A DNA stretch of 17,500 nucleotides from Actinidia chinensis (Eukaryota; Streptophyta; Magnoliopsida; Ericales; Actinidiaceae). Positions 1 through 8,325 of the stretch are shown here, one piece after another (position 1 is the stretch's first letter; each line of letters opens with the position of its first letter). The position numbers and the translations under genes were made by a program. Below the pieces are notes generated by a model, which saw nothing but the letters and a program-made list of their open reading frames with translations, had not been told where the DNA came from and searched no databases. The DNA lies in NCBI GenBank assembly GCA_009663005.1, contig VIGQ01000361.1:10001-27500 (forward strand), given 5' to 3'.

Positions 1-572
1 TTTTCTCATCCGTGGGTCCACTTTCCTTTCCAAGTTTCCAACAAAACCCTACATTGAATGCCATTCTTCTAAACCTCTGGTTTTGTGTGTTTCTCTCTCT
101 ACTACCCCCAATCGCGCTACATAAACCATGCCCCATACGATCAGATCTTCAGGACTCTCTATAAACAAGCCGATCGTATCATCCACAAACTTGAGAATTC
201 TCATTTGTTCATTCTGTTCAACAAAGGTCGAGCGCAATACTGCGTCAACTTATCATTTCGCTCCAGTAATCCGTTTCGATGTAGCATTGCTGTTACGAGT
301 TCACTCACCGTGTATTTCTCTTTATTGAAACAACATAAAAGAACATTGACCGGAAATGTGTTTACCCATCTCATATTTGCATAGAGAATAAAAAGATGAA
401 GATATTTGGATTAAAGATTATGAGAAAAAAGAAATAAAAAATAAAATATAGATGAACGTATAGTTTTAGACGATTGAATTATCTAATTTTTATTTTTATT
501 TTTTTTATCACTAGAATCCTTCGTCCAAATTCCAAACACAGCTAAACAGAGAAAAAAAGTCGGAGTTCAGAA
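1..572. other. upstream region, no recognised gene
   Basis: A 99-codon open frame on the + strand (85-384) and overlapping shorter frames are present, but none shows a motif I recognise and codon use does not favour one frame. The first 120 bases are pyrimidine-rich and could be a 5' untranslated or intronic stretch. A transit-peptide exon of the downstream CPS-type gene could in principle lie here, since such exons are poorly conserved, but nothing in the sequence proves it. Confidence 0.3.
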
Positions 573-640
573 AGAGGAGAGAGAGAGGGGAAGGTAAAGA
601 CAGAGAAATCATGGGAGAGAGAGAGAGAGTGAGAGAAATC
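573..640. repeat. GA-rich microsatellite
   Basis: Purine-rich stretch with two interrupted (GA)n tracts, one near 577-587 and one at 614-636. The interruptions indicate an old or impure microsatellite. GA tracts are common near plant promoters, but no gene start can be tied to this one. Confidence 0.8.
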
Positions 641-795
641 GTATTGGGTAGAGGTATCAGAGCCTCAGAGGTTTTAATTGTCTCTCCAAATCCAATAGAA
701 AGGGTAGTTTGGGACTTTTATCCATTATGCGTGGCTTCATTTAAAATTATTATCACGATTCACCTCAATCTATGTAATTTAACAATAATAATTAA

Positions 796-895
796 AAGGG
801 TAAATATCACTGACCTCTCCTGAGTTTTATCATAAAGACAGGAATCTTCCCTGTAGTTTTAAAAAATTACACTGAATTCCCCTGCGAGTTTGTCC
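796..895. repeat. short 31-bp-period degenerate repeat, transposon-end-like
   Basis: Three related blocks of the form 'cct...ctg.gagtttta' begin at about 811, 842 and 873, a spacing of 31 bases. The first is preceded by GGGTAAATATCACT. Blocks of this kind resemble the ends of common non-coding plant repeats (from memory of plant genomes, not verified). No clear opposite end is found nearby; the closest inverted look-alike is at about 3595-3613. Confidence 0.45.
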
Positions 896-900
896 TCCCA

Positions 901-1900
901 ACTGGCATTATTATTACAAGCAAAAATTATCATTTTTTCCCTCCGACTCAGCCACCCCCCATTTTTAAAAAATTTTTTAATCAATTTTTTTTATCTAATT
1001 TTATTTCTCTTTTTTATCTAATTTTATGTTTCTTTGGTGGATAAAAGTAATTTTTTTATTATATATTTTTTAGTTTTATTCTTTTTTTTTCATTATTAGT
1101 GATTAGAATAAAAGGCTAAGCATTAGAATACTTACTTTTAATTTTTTTATTTTTGTTTAAAGTCCAACATTTGCTTATCCAATTTTTGTCTTCCTCTTTA
1201 GATTTTGCTTTGATAAATGTCCTAATTGTAAAAATTAAAGTTTTTGAAGGGGTCTCAACTCCTGTGATGCTTTTCTAATTATTTATGCTAGAACAAGTTG
1301 TCGTCAAACTATACAAATGAAAACTGACGGAGAATTAAAATTCTGACGAATTAAAAAATTCAAGTTTATATTATTTAAGTTAAAGACTCTGAGGTTAATT
1401 TGTTATTAATGCCAAACCTTAAGATTACTTTGTAAGTTTTCCAAATATAACATTTAATGTTACTAGAGCACGTATTCTTGTTATTCTTATTTTGTTTATA
1501 CCTACAAATTTCAAGATTAATGATTTTCACTCTTTTTTCTTCAATCACACTTATTTTTTGTCTTTATTAGAATGATTTTACCCAAATATCTTCTATGTAT
1601 GAAAACATTTGAGTAAAAATAATTATTTAAATAAATTCACTATAATAAAAAAATTAAAAAAAAGACTGCAATTAAAAAAAAATAAATATAAAAATCAATA
1701 GGTTGATAATCTTTTAGGCCACAATATGCTAATCGTTCCTAAAGTACTCAATTTGAGTCAACTTTCATCCAATCTCAAACAACCCTCTAAATACAACTGA
1801 AATATCTACATAATATATTGATGACCCCTAAATTACGTATACGATGTCACTTTGGAACCAAAAGTTTTAATTTTTACCAATTTCATCCTTAGTCACTATA
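901..1900. other. AT-rich intergenic DNA
   Basis: Very AT-rich with long A and T runs. No open frame of note, no recognised exon, and no tRNA-like or LTR-like structure was seen on either strand. Confidence 0.6.
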
Positions 1901-1906
1901 ATGCTA

Positions 1907-2217
1907 TGTTTGGATAGCCTAAACCTTGACAAAGAAAAAGAATCTTATCACAATTTACAAAAAAAAATCAATGCCTACAAACTAACACCTAAGATAATCT
2001 CACTCTCTTGTCCAATGATTAAGGAATCTTATTCAATTTTTATAGTAAAAATTATGCATTGGTATATTAACTCACCAAAACAATCAAATATTTAAGAAAG
2101 TGAGTCCAACTTAAATACATTCGTATGAACAATTTTCTCATTCAATGCGTCCCCCTATGAAATCATTAGGTGAAAAATCACATTTCATTCCTTATAAAGT
2201 TTTTTATCATCCAAACA
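1907..2217. repeat. MITE candidate with TGTTTGGAT ends
   Basis: The segment starts with TGTTTGGAT (1907-1915) and ends with its exact reverse complement ATCCAAACA (2209-2217). It is about 310 bp, AT-rich and without coding capacity, which fits a miniature inverted-repeat element. Similarity continues imperfectly inward, but no convincing target-site duplication was found, so the exact ends and superfamily are uncertain. The same GTTTGGAT core occurs in the palindrome at 3691-3723. Confidence 0.4.
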
Positions 2218-3078
2218 AAATTGCACAATTCATAAAAATTAATTTGCAAAAATACAAAACTTCGGGACCAAAGCAACACAGAACACATACTTGAGGGAGC
2301 ATAGGTGTACTTTACTAATATATTTTAATTTAATGAGATTTGCCACCTAATCTCGAGGAGATCAAAAAGTTGAATGACGACTATGAATAGACCTCAATCT
2401 CCATGGGATTCTTTCTTTCATTTTTGAGATTAATCATCCTAAAAGGGACTAATAATCCAAAGTTTTAATCATGGAATATTCATCACCGCAAAAGCAAAAG
2501 GTACTATATAAAAGTAAATTTAACCAATTAAATCAAGGATTTTATGATTTTTTTAAGCCAACTTGGCCTAATTTTGTATTTTTAAAATTTTTAGCTACTT
2601 TAAGTTTGAGTTTTTAATCTAAGTGAACTCTTTTTTTTTTTTGTGATAAAAATTCCTCATAATTTCTTAATTTTTGACAAAAAGAAAAACCGAAAATATA
2701 AAAAATATGCTCAAGTTTAGGGGAGGAAAAAAATAATTGAAGAAAAAATAATTTACTAATGATTAAATAAAAATAATTTATTTTTGTCTGAGGTGAGCTA
2801 TTTTCTAAATTTGAAAAAAGTATAAAAATTTTAATTAAGCGATTAAAAGGTTACTAAAGGTAAAAAAAACTCAAAAATCAATACTCAAAAAAATCTAAAA
2901 AAATAGCCAAACTGACTAATTGGGACTTTTTTTGGAAAATTTCTATTAAAAAAAATTAGGAAAGGAAAACTGTCCAAAAATGAAATGTCAACATATTTTG
3001 TTATTTGTGAAACTTTTTTTTCCACAAGTCTTGTTATTTTAATTTTTAACTTTGTGTGCTTGTGTTTGTCATTAATAG
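2218..3078. other. AT-rich DNA upstream of the first recognised CPS exon
   Basis: Long A/T runs and no recognised exon. The last 15 bases before 3079 form a plausible splice acceptor (T-rich then ..attaatag), so at least the right part is an intron of the broken diterpene synthase gene. The exons that should precede it, encoding the N-terminal 200 or so residues, were not found. Confidence 0.5.
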
Positions 3079-3247
3079 GAATTAGAATTATCAGAGACTA
3101 TAGCAAGCTTGAGGATGAGAATGCAAAGCACCAAGCATTGGGAAGAGCCTTCCTTCGTTTAAGAAATTGCTCGCATTGGATATCCATTCCCGCAGATTGT
3201 CCTGTCTTGCAAGAAAATCATGTCAAAAGAAATCTAAAGCTCACAAG
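3079..3247 (+). pseudogene. CPS: CPS pseudogene exon (KLEDENA...NLKLTR block)
   Basis: Acceptor ..attaatag before 3079 and donor AG|GTGTAG at 3248. One frame reads SKLEDENAKH and later DCPVLQENHVKRNLKLT, matching the CPS block usually read as KLEDENAEH ... SPVLQEIYAKRNLKLTR. The middle is in another frame (EPSFV, stop, EIAR), matching the family's FPSLLEIAR. At least two compensating indels and a TAA therefore lie between. A 100-codon open frame through this exon (2985-3287) is a chance fusion of intron and exon, not a small gene. Confidence 0.8.
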
Positions 3248-3345
3248 GTGTAGTCTCCATCGAAAACTGGTAGGGACATTTTTGTAATTTAAAAAAGAAG
3301 AGGTTACAAACATAATAAAATAATCATCTGAATGATTTCTAAATT

Positions 3346-3503
3346 TTGAGACAAATTAGGTGCTCGAGGTTCGAATCCAACTCACACGCACTTAAGGGCG
3401 ACCCTAGGATTTTTGACCTTGGGGGCATATATAGATTCAAAATACATAATTACCCCCCCCAAAAAAAAAAAAAAAAAAAAACAAAAAAAAAAAAAAAAAA
3501 AAA
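3346..3503 (+). mobile_element. SINE-like fragment, 5'-truncated, with poly(A) tail
   Basis: A perfect RNA polymerase III B-box-like sequence, GGTTCGAATCC, lies at 3368-3378. It is followed by about 80 bp of unique sequence, eight C residues and a 43-base A-rich tail (3461-3503, one C interruption). This is the arrangement of tRNA-derived plant SINEs. No convincing A box is seen upstream and no target-site duplication was identified, so the left end is a guess. It lies in an intron of the CPS pseudogene. Confidence 0.45.
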
Positions 3504-3690
3504 GTTTCATAAACAAAGCAAAAACAATAATACTAATTTTAAACTTGGATGGTGAACGTATATAATTTAAAAAAATATTAGTAGTTAAAGTACTATAAAC
3601 CTGGAGGGATTTTTAAAAATCTTTGGTGACGTCACTCCCAACGCTCTCCCATGAGTCAATCATGATCCAGTAACGAAATTTCTACAAAAG

Positions 3691-3723
3691 AATTACGTTT
3701 GGATAGACAATCCAAACGTAATT
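3691..3723. repeat. perfect 14-bp inverted repeat, 5-base spacer
   Basis: AATTACGTTTGGAT (3691-3704) is followed after AGACA by its exact reverse complement (3710-3723). Weaker pairing extends outward to about 3680 and 3735. The core GTTTGGAT is shared with the MITE candidate at 1907-2217, so this may be an element reduced to its two ends. It sits inside a CPS intron. Confidence 0.7.
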
Positions 3724-3896
3724 GTAGTAATAGAAGTTTTCTATATTCCTATTTGTATATAGTACTTTGTAGTCCTTTTCCAAATATTTCTATAATTTGG
3801 AGTGGAGACCCCCATGTGAGAAAAGGTAACATTGTTCAAGAGTATGATAATTTCTCCACTTTTCATGGATGTATGTAATTAAATGTGTTGTGCTAG

Positions 3897-4113
3897 CATA
3901 CCAAAGGACACAATGCATAGAGTGCCCATGTCACTACTCTATAGTCTAAGCTTGGAAGGAACGCGGGCCTGGGTTGGAAAAAGCAACTAAAATTTGCAGG
4001 CTCAAATGGGTCATCTTGTTCTCTCCATCATCCATGCCTTTGTACTATGCAGACTAAAGATGATAAAATGCTTAAGAATCCAAGCACAGTTGTTAAAAAA
4101 TTCAATGGGTGAG
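3897..4113 (+). pseudogene. CPS: CPS pseudogene exon (IPKDTMH ... MQTKD ... KFNG)
   Basis: Acceptor ..gtgctag before 3897 and donor gag|gtaaaa at 4114. The spliced join with the previous exon continues LT then IPKDTMHRVP, the expected CPS order (family IPKEIMHKVP). It then reads SLEG, a frameshifted SNGS / SPSS stretch, and MQTKDDKMLKNPSTVVKKFNG, which fits the family's MQTKD...L...KFNGG. The final Gly codon has become TGA. At least two frame changes occur in the centre. Confidence 0.82.
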
Positions 4114-4207
4114 GTAAAACGTCCTATATCCTTCCCATGAGCTCCCTTTTTACTTTCTGATTGTGATAATTTGCATTCTGATCTGTTTGTCTATCTGCAA
4201 ATTTCAG

Positions 4208-4317
4208 TTCCATGTTAACCGACTCGATTTGTTCGCGCACTTGGGCCGTGTGACCGGCTTGAACGCCTTGGGATAGTCGTATTTCCGGTCAGAGATTAAA
4301 GAATGCGTTGATTTTAT
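4208..4317 (+). pseudogene. CPS: CPS pseudogene exon (DLF-H ... YFRSEIKEC)
   Basis: Acceptor ..caaatttcag before 4208; the donor near 4318 (GTTTAC) is weak. One frame reads LDLFAHLGRV, a neighbouring frame gives DRLERLGI, and the first frame returns as YFRSEIKECVDF after a TAG. This matches the CPS sequence DLFEH...DRL-RLGI-RYF--EIKEC. The alternation shows small indels and an in-frame stop. The join to the next exon is off by about one base, so the exact 3' boundary is uncertain. Confidence 0.78.
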
Positions 4318-4444
4318 GTTTACAGTCATAATGAAAACTTGGTTAGCTTTTATCATGTGCAATTATGCGCCAAGAGGCAAACACAAAATGGAATAGTATA
4401 ATCGGAAACTAACTATCTCTTGCAAGGCATTGAATAAATTCCAG

Positions 4445-4504
4445 ATATGGAATGAAGAAGCGGGAATTTGCTGGGCAAGAAATTCCCTAGTCACGTATCT
4501 GCCG
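4445..4504 (+). pseudogene. CPS: CPS pseudogene exon lacking the DXDD catalytic segment
   Basis: Acceptor ..aaattccag before 4445 and donor GCCG|GTAGGT at 4505. The exon reads WNEEAGICWARNSLV, as in CPS, but then jumps directly to bases that in another frame read HVSA, the residues just before the next exon's DVFRHF. In the family about 17-18 residues, including D-I-D-D-T-A-M-G-F, lie between these points. The deletion removes the general-acid DXDD motif and also shifts the frame. The exon is 60 bases where roughly 110 would be expected. Confidence 0.8.
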
Positions 4505-4613
4505 GTAGGTTGAATATGTGACCACCCCTTTTTGTTTCCTTAAATTTTCGTTCAGACATATTTTTTTGGCACTTCACTTTGATAAACATATTTTTTTCCT
4601 AATTTTTTAATAG

Positions 4614-4813
4614 ATGTGTTTCGCCATTTTGAGAAGAATGGGAGTTCTTCGGCATTGCCGGGCAGTCGACTCAGCAATAACTGGAATGTTTAACTTATAC
4701 AGAGCTCTCAGATTATATTTCAGGAGAAAGATTTCTTGAGGATTCTTGAGAGAAGCAAGCCAGGGAATGAGATCCTAGATCAAATGGATAACACCGAGGA
4801 CTTACGGGTGAAG
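4614..4813 (+). pseudogene. CPS: CPS pseudogene exon (VFRHFEKNG ... GMFNLYRA ... NEILDQ)
   Basis: Acceptor ..tttttaatag before 4614 and donor AAG|GTAAGA at 4814. It opens by completing the split Asp codon and reads VFRHFEKNG. A second frame gives AITGMFNLYRA and a third gives a run aligned without gaps to the family's REKQ..NELLDKW..TKDLPGE, here RSKPGNEILDQ...TEDLRVK. Two indels are therefore needed to read it through. The 3' end joins in frame to MGYALDMPWYA of the next block. Confidence 0.82.
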
Positions 4814-6274
4814 GTAAGAATAAAATTTAATTTCTTAAAAGTGTACATACATTTATTGTACTTTGAATTGTTGCTTGACTTTGTAATTCATAAATGAAAG
4901 CCCCCTGCACTTCAACATGTAGCTAATAGTGAATGACTATTATTTCTACTACGACTTCGTCAGTGGGCATAACGCAAGGGTGGAAGCATGTGAGTGCCTA
5001 CGATTGTGACATTTTTGTAATATTTAGATCTGGCCTAGGAGGGGAGTGGAATATTTCGAGATTTTATAATGTACTAGAAGTCATTAAAACATCCATAGTA
5101 ATTGATTGGAGATGATCTAAATTTGTAAGGCTTCTATGACTCTCAAGCATAAATGATGTTCTTCTTGTCACTTTGGAAAAGCTCAGAATGCTATTATAGG
5201 GGGAATGCTGCGCCATCAACCAGCATCCTGTGCCAAAATGGACACTAAAAGGAAAACCCCAAGGGAACCTAGGAGCGGGCTTAGGCATCCAAAGGGATGT
5301 TAGAAACTCGATGTGGGATTGGAGCACCATACGGTATCATCAGCAACTTTAGGCACCGTCCTGGGCGTGAAGCTTATGGAGTGCACTCGCTAAGCCTCAT
5401 GGATTGGATAATTCTAGAACGAACTGGCTATCGATGACACCACCAAAAGCCTCCTGTGTCGACACGTTGTTCTTGGGGCATGATTGTGGGGATCACATAC
5501 CCGTGAGTAATAAAAATAGGGTGGTACTAGCCATAGTACAAGGTCAAAAAGGAATTTTCGTAGTTCAATAAAGTCCGGAGTATAATTTCCTTCTTAGTGT
5601 ACAAGGTTGGCAAGATGCAAACTGTTATAAAGGGAAACTATCATAGGCCCAAGCAGTAATGATTCCAAGGATGGAGGACAACCTGATTCACGGTCACCAT
5701 TTTAACATCCTGAGCAAACTCCCAAGGCAAAATTGTCTTCAAGAGAAAACATGATTGCACATTCAACTTTGCTTGACAGATGGGCAACTTCATCTTCCAC
5801 ATCAGCTGAAAATATTATATCAAACCAGAAAGTCTCGAGTTGCTATTTTTGCTATACAGCCTGCCGACAAAAAGATAGGCGACAAAAAATTTATCCAGAT
5901 AATTAGACACTGTAACTGATCGGTGCTAAATATGTTATTCACATCTCACAATTCCTTATAAAAGGATTCACTGACATACAACATCCTAACTTCCTTGTTC
6001 TCAACAAATTGATGATTACAACAGCAAACAATATGTCAATTCAACTAAGTGTAACAGTTCTCTGGCTATAATCATTCCATGCAACAAATCTACAAAATAG
6101 TCCTTGTAGGGTACAGACTGAATGACTAAAGTAAGTTCATTTATCAATAAACAAGTCGGAATAGGAATATGTGTCTTGCCGTCTTTCATGCCATTTAACT
6201 ATCAACCACCATGATAGATTAATATACAAGTTTGTCAGTGGTACAAGTGCTTGAACTATATATATCAATAATAG
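4814..6274 (+). other. expanded CPS intron with unidentified inserted DNA
   Basis: Neighbouring CPS introns here are about 90-130 bases except one of 270 and one of 650, while this one is 1,461 bases. It ends in ..caataatag. The central part (about 5130-5830) is less AT-rich than the flanks and has an 88-codon minus-strand open frame (5064-5330) and a 58-codon minus-strand stretch (5641-5815). I recognise neither. No LTR pair, terminal inverted repeat or poly(A) tail marks an insertion boundary. Confidence 0.5.
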
Positions 6275-6384
6275 ATGGGATATGCGCTTGACATGCCATG
6301 GTATGCACTCATGTGGGAGACAAGGTTTCTACTTGAACAATATGGCAATAAAGTGATGTATGGCTGGCAAACACCTCGCTACAG
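6275..6384 (+). pseudogene. CPS: CPS pseudogene exon (GYALDMPWYA)
   Basis: Acceptor ..caataatag before 6275 and donor ACAG|GTAGGT at 6385. The single open frame reads GYALDMPWYAL, then ETRFLLEQYG and ends in YR, matching CPS GYALDVPWYASLPR-ETRFYLEQYGG...TLYR. A few codons in the LPR and EDDVWIGK positions are lost or changed. No stop or frameshift interrupts the exon, so it is one of the best preserved. Confidence 0.85.
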
Positions 6385-6654
6385 GTAGGTTGTTGACACA
6401 AATTGTTGTAATTGAGTTCTTTTACATATTCTCGAACCCTATAGTGATGAATTAAATTCCATGCACTGATATAACTTGTAGCACTAAAACTTAACACCCT
6501 CATTGGTGGTTGAATAGTTTCTCAGTGTCAATACTTATGACAAACATTGCAGCATTGTCTTAAACAGTTTGAAAGCGCACAAATTAAAGAATTGTGAATA
6601 GGGAATTTGCATTGGTTTTGAATTAGATGCATGCTAATGTGCTATTTGTCCACG

Positions 6655-6757
6655 GATTCCTTATTTAAAAATACATCTATTTGGAGCTTGCAAAATTAGA
6701 CTACAAGAACTGGCCAAGCATTGCAAACTCTTCGTTGATGGGACCCAGCATTCAAAG
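6655..6757 (+). pseudogene. CPS: CPS pseudogene exon (LELAKLDY)
   Basis: It starts by completing the split Arg codon (R, IPYLKNT), shifts one base, then reads LELAKLDYKN and continues to SIQ before the next block's WYTEC. This is the CPS order MPYVNNN-YLELAKLDYNN...SIQKW. The bases just before the exon are CG instead of the AG acceptor, and the donor at about 6757 is also imperfect. The middle (QAL) is out of frame. Confidence 0.75.
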
Positions 6758-6844
6758 TATAAGACTAGAACTTCTAACATTTTAAGTTGCATAATTAAAC
6801 CATCCTAAGCTAGAATCCTAGATTACTGATGATATCTTGTATAG

Positions 6845-7067
6845 GTGGTACACAGAATGTAATCTTGGAGAGTTTGGGATTAGCAAAAGAAACCTACTTT
6901 TTGCATATTATTTGGCCACAGTGAGTATATTTGAACCAGCAAGGTCAAAAGAGCGGCATGGACTAAAACATCATACTTGATGGAGACAATTGTGTCTTAT
7001 TTTGAAAATAAGGCAACTCCTACTGTGCCAAGGAAGAGAGCTTTCCTTCATGAATTCGATATGGTTG
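6845..7067 (+). pseudogene. CPS: CPS pseudogene exon (WYTECNLGEFGIS ... SIFEP-RSKER)
   Basis: Acceptor ..cttgtatag before 6845 and donor TTG|GTGAGT at 7068. The open frame reads WYTECNLGEFGISKRNLLF, AYYLATVSIFEPARSKER, then after a small deletion continues in another frame as AWTKTSYLMETIVSYFE and RAFLHEFD. These are hallmark late-CPS segments, and only one frameshift separates the two halves. Copia element A begins eight bases beyond the exon end, with its 5-bp target sequence overlapping the donor site. Confidence 0.87.
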
Positions 7068-7075
7068 GTGAGTAC

Positions 7076-7335
7076 TGTTGAAATCGTGCTCAAAGTTAGT
7101 AATTTTAGAGATTGTATAAGATATTTTTGGTATGATTTATAAAGAAGCATCTGGTATTATATGACCAGATCCCCGATTTTTCTTCCTAGTTTAGTGGAGG
7201 ATTTTTCTCCTTTTTTAGTTTGATGTTCTTGATTTTATGGTTTGCAGATTGCAATCTTTTTCTATTTATTGAGTTGTACACTTCATTCCAAAGAAGAAGT
7301 AGTAATAAAATCAATTCTCTCTCTCAGAAATTTTA
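7076..7335 (+). repeat. 5' LTR of copia element A
   Basis: It begins TGTTGAAATC directly after AGTAC (7071-7075, presumed target site) and ends at ..gaaatttta, abutting the primer-binding site. About 260 bp, typical of short copia LTRs. The terminal dinucleotide is TA rather than CA, possibly a mutation. No partner LTR is found in the window. Confidence 0.8.
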
Positions 7336-7348
7336 TGGTATCAGAGCC
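7336..7348 (+). other. primer-binding site of element A (initiator tRNA-Met type)
   Basis: TGGTATCAGAGCC, the standard plant copia primer-binding site complementary to the 3' end of initiator tRNA-Met, perfectly preserved and adjacent to the LTR. Confidence 0.9.
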
Positions 7349-7376
7349 TACCTCTGAAATCTAATTTCGTTTTCCC

Positions 7377-8140
7377 ATGACCAAATACGGCATGGCTACT
7401 GAGAGACAAAGCTCTCTGCCTCCGAGGTTACCTCCAATCCAGAAATGGCACCAAACTATAAGCAATCCTGAAGGAACCGAAGGCACATCCCTTCTCATCA
7501 CCGGTTACAAGCCTCAACAGGCATAACTACCTCCAATGGTCGCAGTTCGTAATTGAATTGGGGGGGTTTTTTTTTTATCTGTGAAAGGGCAGATATGACT
7601 ATCTCATAGGTGAAGTCGTTCATTACCAGAGAAAAATGATCCCAAGTTTCGAACATGGAAGACGGAGAATCACATGGTGATGTTGTAGTTAATTAATTTA
7701 ATGATCAACGAGATAGGAGAAAATTTTCTCCCGGAACAACAAAGGAGATCAGGGAGCGAGGGAGGGAGAGTACTCAAGTTCTGAAAATACATCAGAACTA
7801 TTTGAGATTGAAGCTTGGTATACACGATTCTACGCCAAAGGAAGATCTCACGGTTAATCCAATACTTAACACCCTTATTGTAATGGCAGCACATTGATAT
7901 GTTGAAGTCTATACCTGGAAATGCCCTGACAACACAACCCTATGTAGAAGAATTTTGGAGCAGAAATGAACGTGTCACATTCCTGCTCGGTCTCAACAAA
8001 AATCTGGACGAAGTTAGAGGGAGAGTGATAGGGACGAACAAGTCCTCTTCCAACCTTAGAGAAGCGTTCTCAAAATTCGGTGTGGGGGCAAGTAGAAATA
8101 AAGTAATATGGGATCTCAAACTCAGCCCCACATTGGAAGG
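7377..8140 (+). pseudogene. element A gag, 5' part (UBN2-type copia gag)
   Basis: The ATG at 7377 opens a 48-codon frame (MTKYGMATERQ...) broken by TAA. Family-like pieces then follow in shifting frames: HNYLQWSQFV, FRTWKTENHMV, ENTSELFEIE, LLGLNKNLDEVRGRVIGT and SSNLREAF, ending in SPTLEG. These are hallmarks of plant copia gag polyproteins (capsid domain). Element B interrupts at codon LEG|G, and the reading continues at 12074. A poly-T expansion near 7561-7576 and several indels break the frame. Confidence 0.85.
8136..8140 (+). repeat. target-site duplication, left copy, element B
   Basis: GAAGG immediately precedes the 5' LTR of B and is repeated exactly after its 3' LTR (12069-12073). 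Five bases is the duplication length produced by copia integrase. Confidence 0.9.
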
Positions 8141-8312
8141 TGGTTAAGCTATGGTGTACTGTATTTTTATGATAATTATTAGGTTATTTATATTCACTCA
8201 TGTAATTAGTTTGTACTTACGGGTTTTTTATTGTAATTTTTTTTTCTCCTCATGTATATAGTTTTAACATAATAGAGAACACCTAATTTTCTTTGGCCTA
8301 AAAAACTTTACA
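8141..8312 (+). repeat. 5' LTR of copia element B
   Basis: TGGTTAAGCTATGG ... ACTTTACA. It aligns along its whole length with 11894-12068, sharing for example TATATTCACT, ATGTAATTAGTTT, TACGGGTTT and ATTTTCTTTGG. It starts TG and ends CA. Confidence 0.92.
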
Positions 8313-8325
8313 TGGTTCAGAACGG
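8313..8325 (+). other. degenerate primer-binding site of element B
   Basis: TGGTTCAGAACGG directly follows the LTR. It matches the initiator tRNA-Met site TGGTATCAGAGC with one base lost and a substitution. Confidence 0.75.

Noticed and set aside
649..662. GGTATCAGAGCC, resembling a copia primer-binding site
   Set aside because: No LTR precedes it and no gag follows; there are only GA repeats on the left and AT-rich DNA on the right. Chance or a tiny relic.
2985..3287. 100-codon open frame as a small gene
   Set aside because: Its second half is the frameshifted CPS exon and its first half is T-rich intron; the ATG is fortuitous.
5064..5330. 88-codon minus-strand open frame
   Set aside because: No recognisable motif; it partly overlaps plain intron and lies opposite the host gene.
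5641..5815. 58-codon minus-strand stretch (reads MWKMKLPICQ and later LHPWNHYCLGL) as an antisense exon
   Set aside because: No family recognised and two frames look equally protein-like; kept only as part of the unidentified intron insert.
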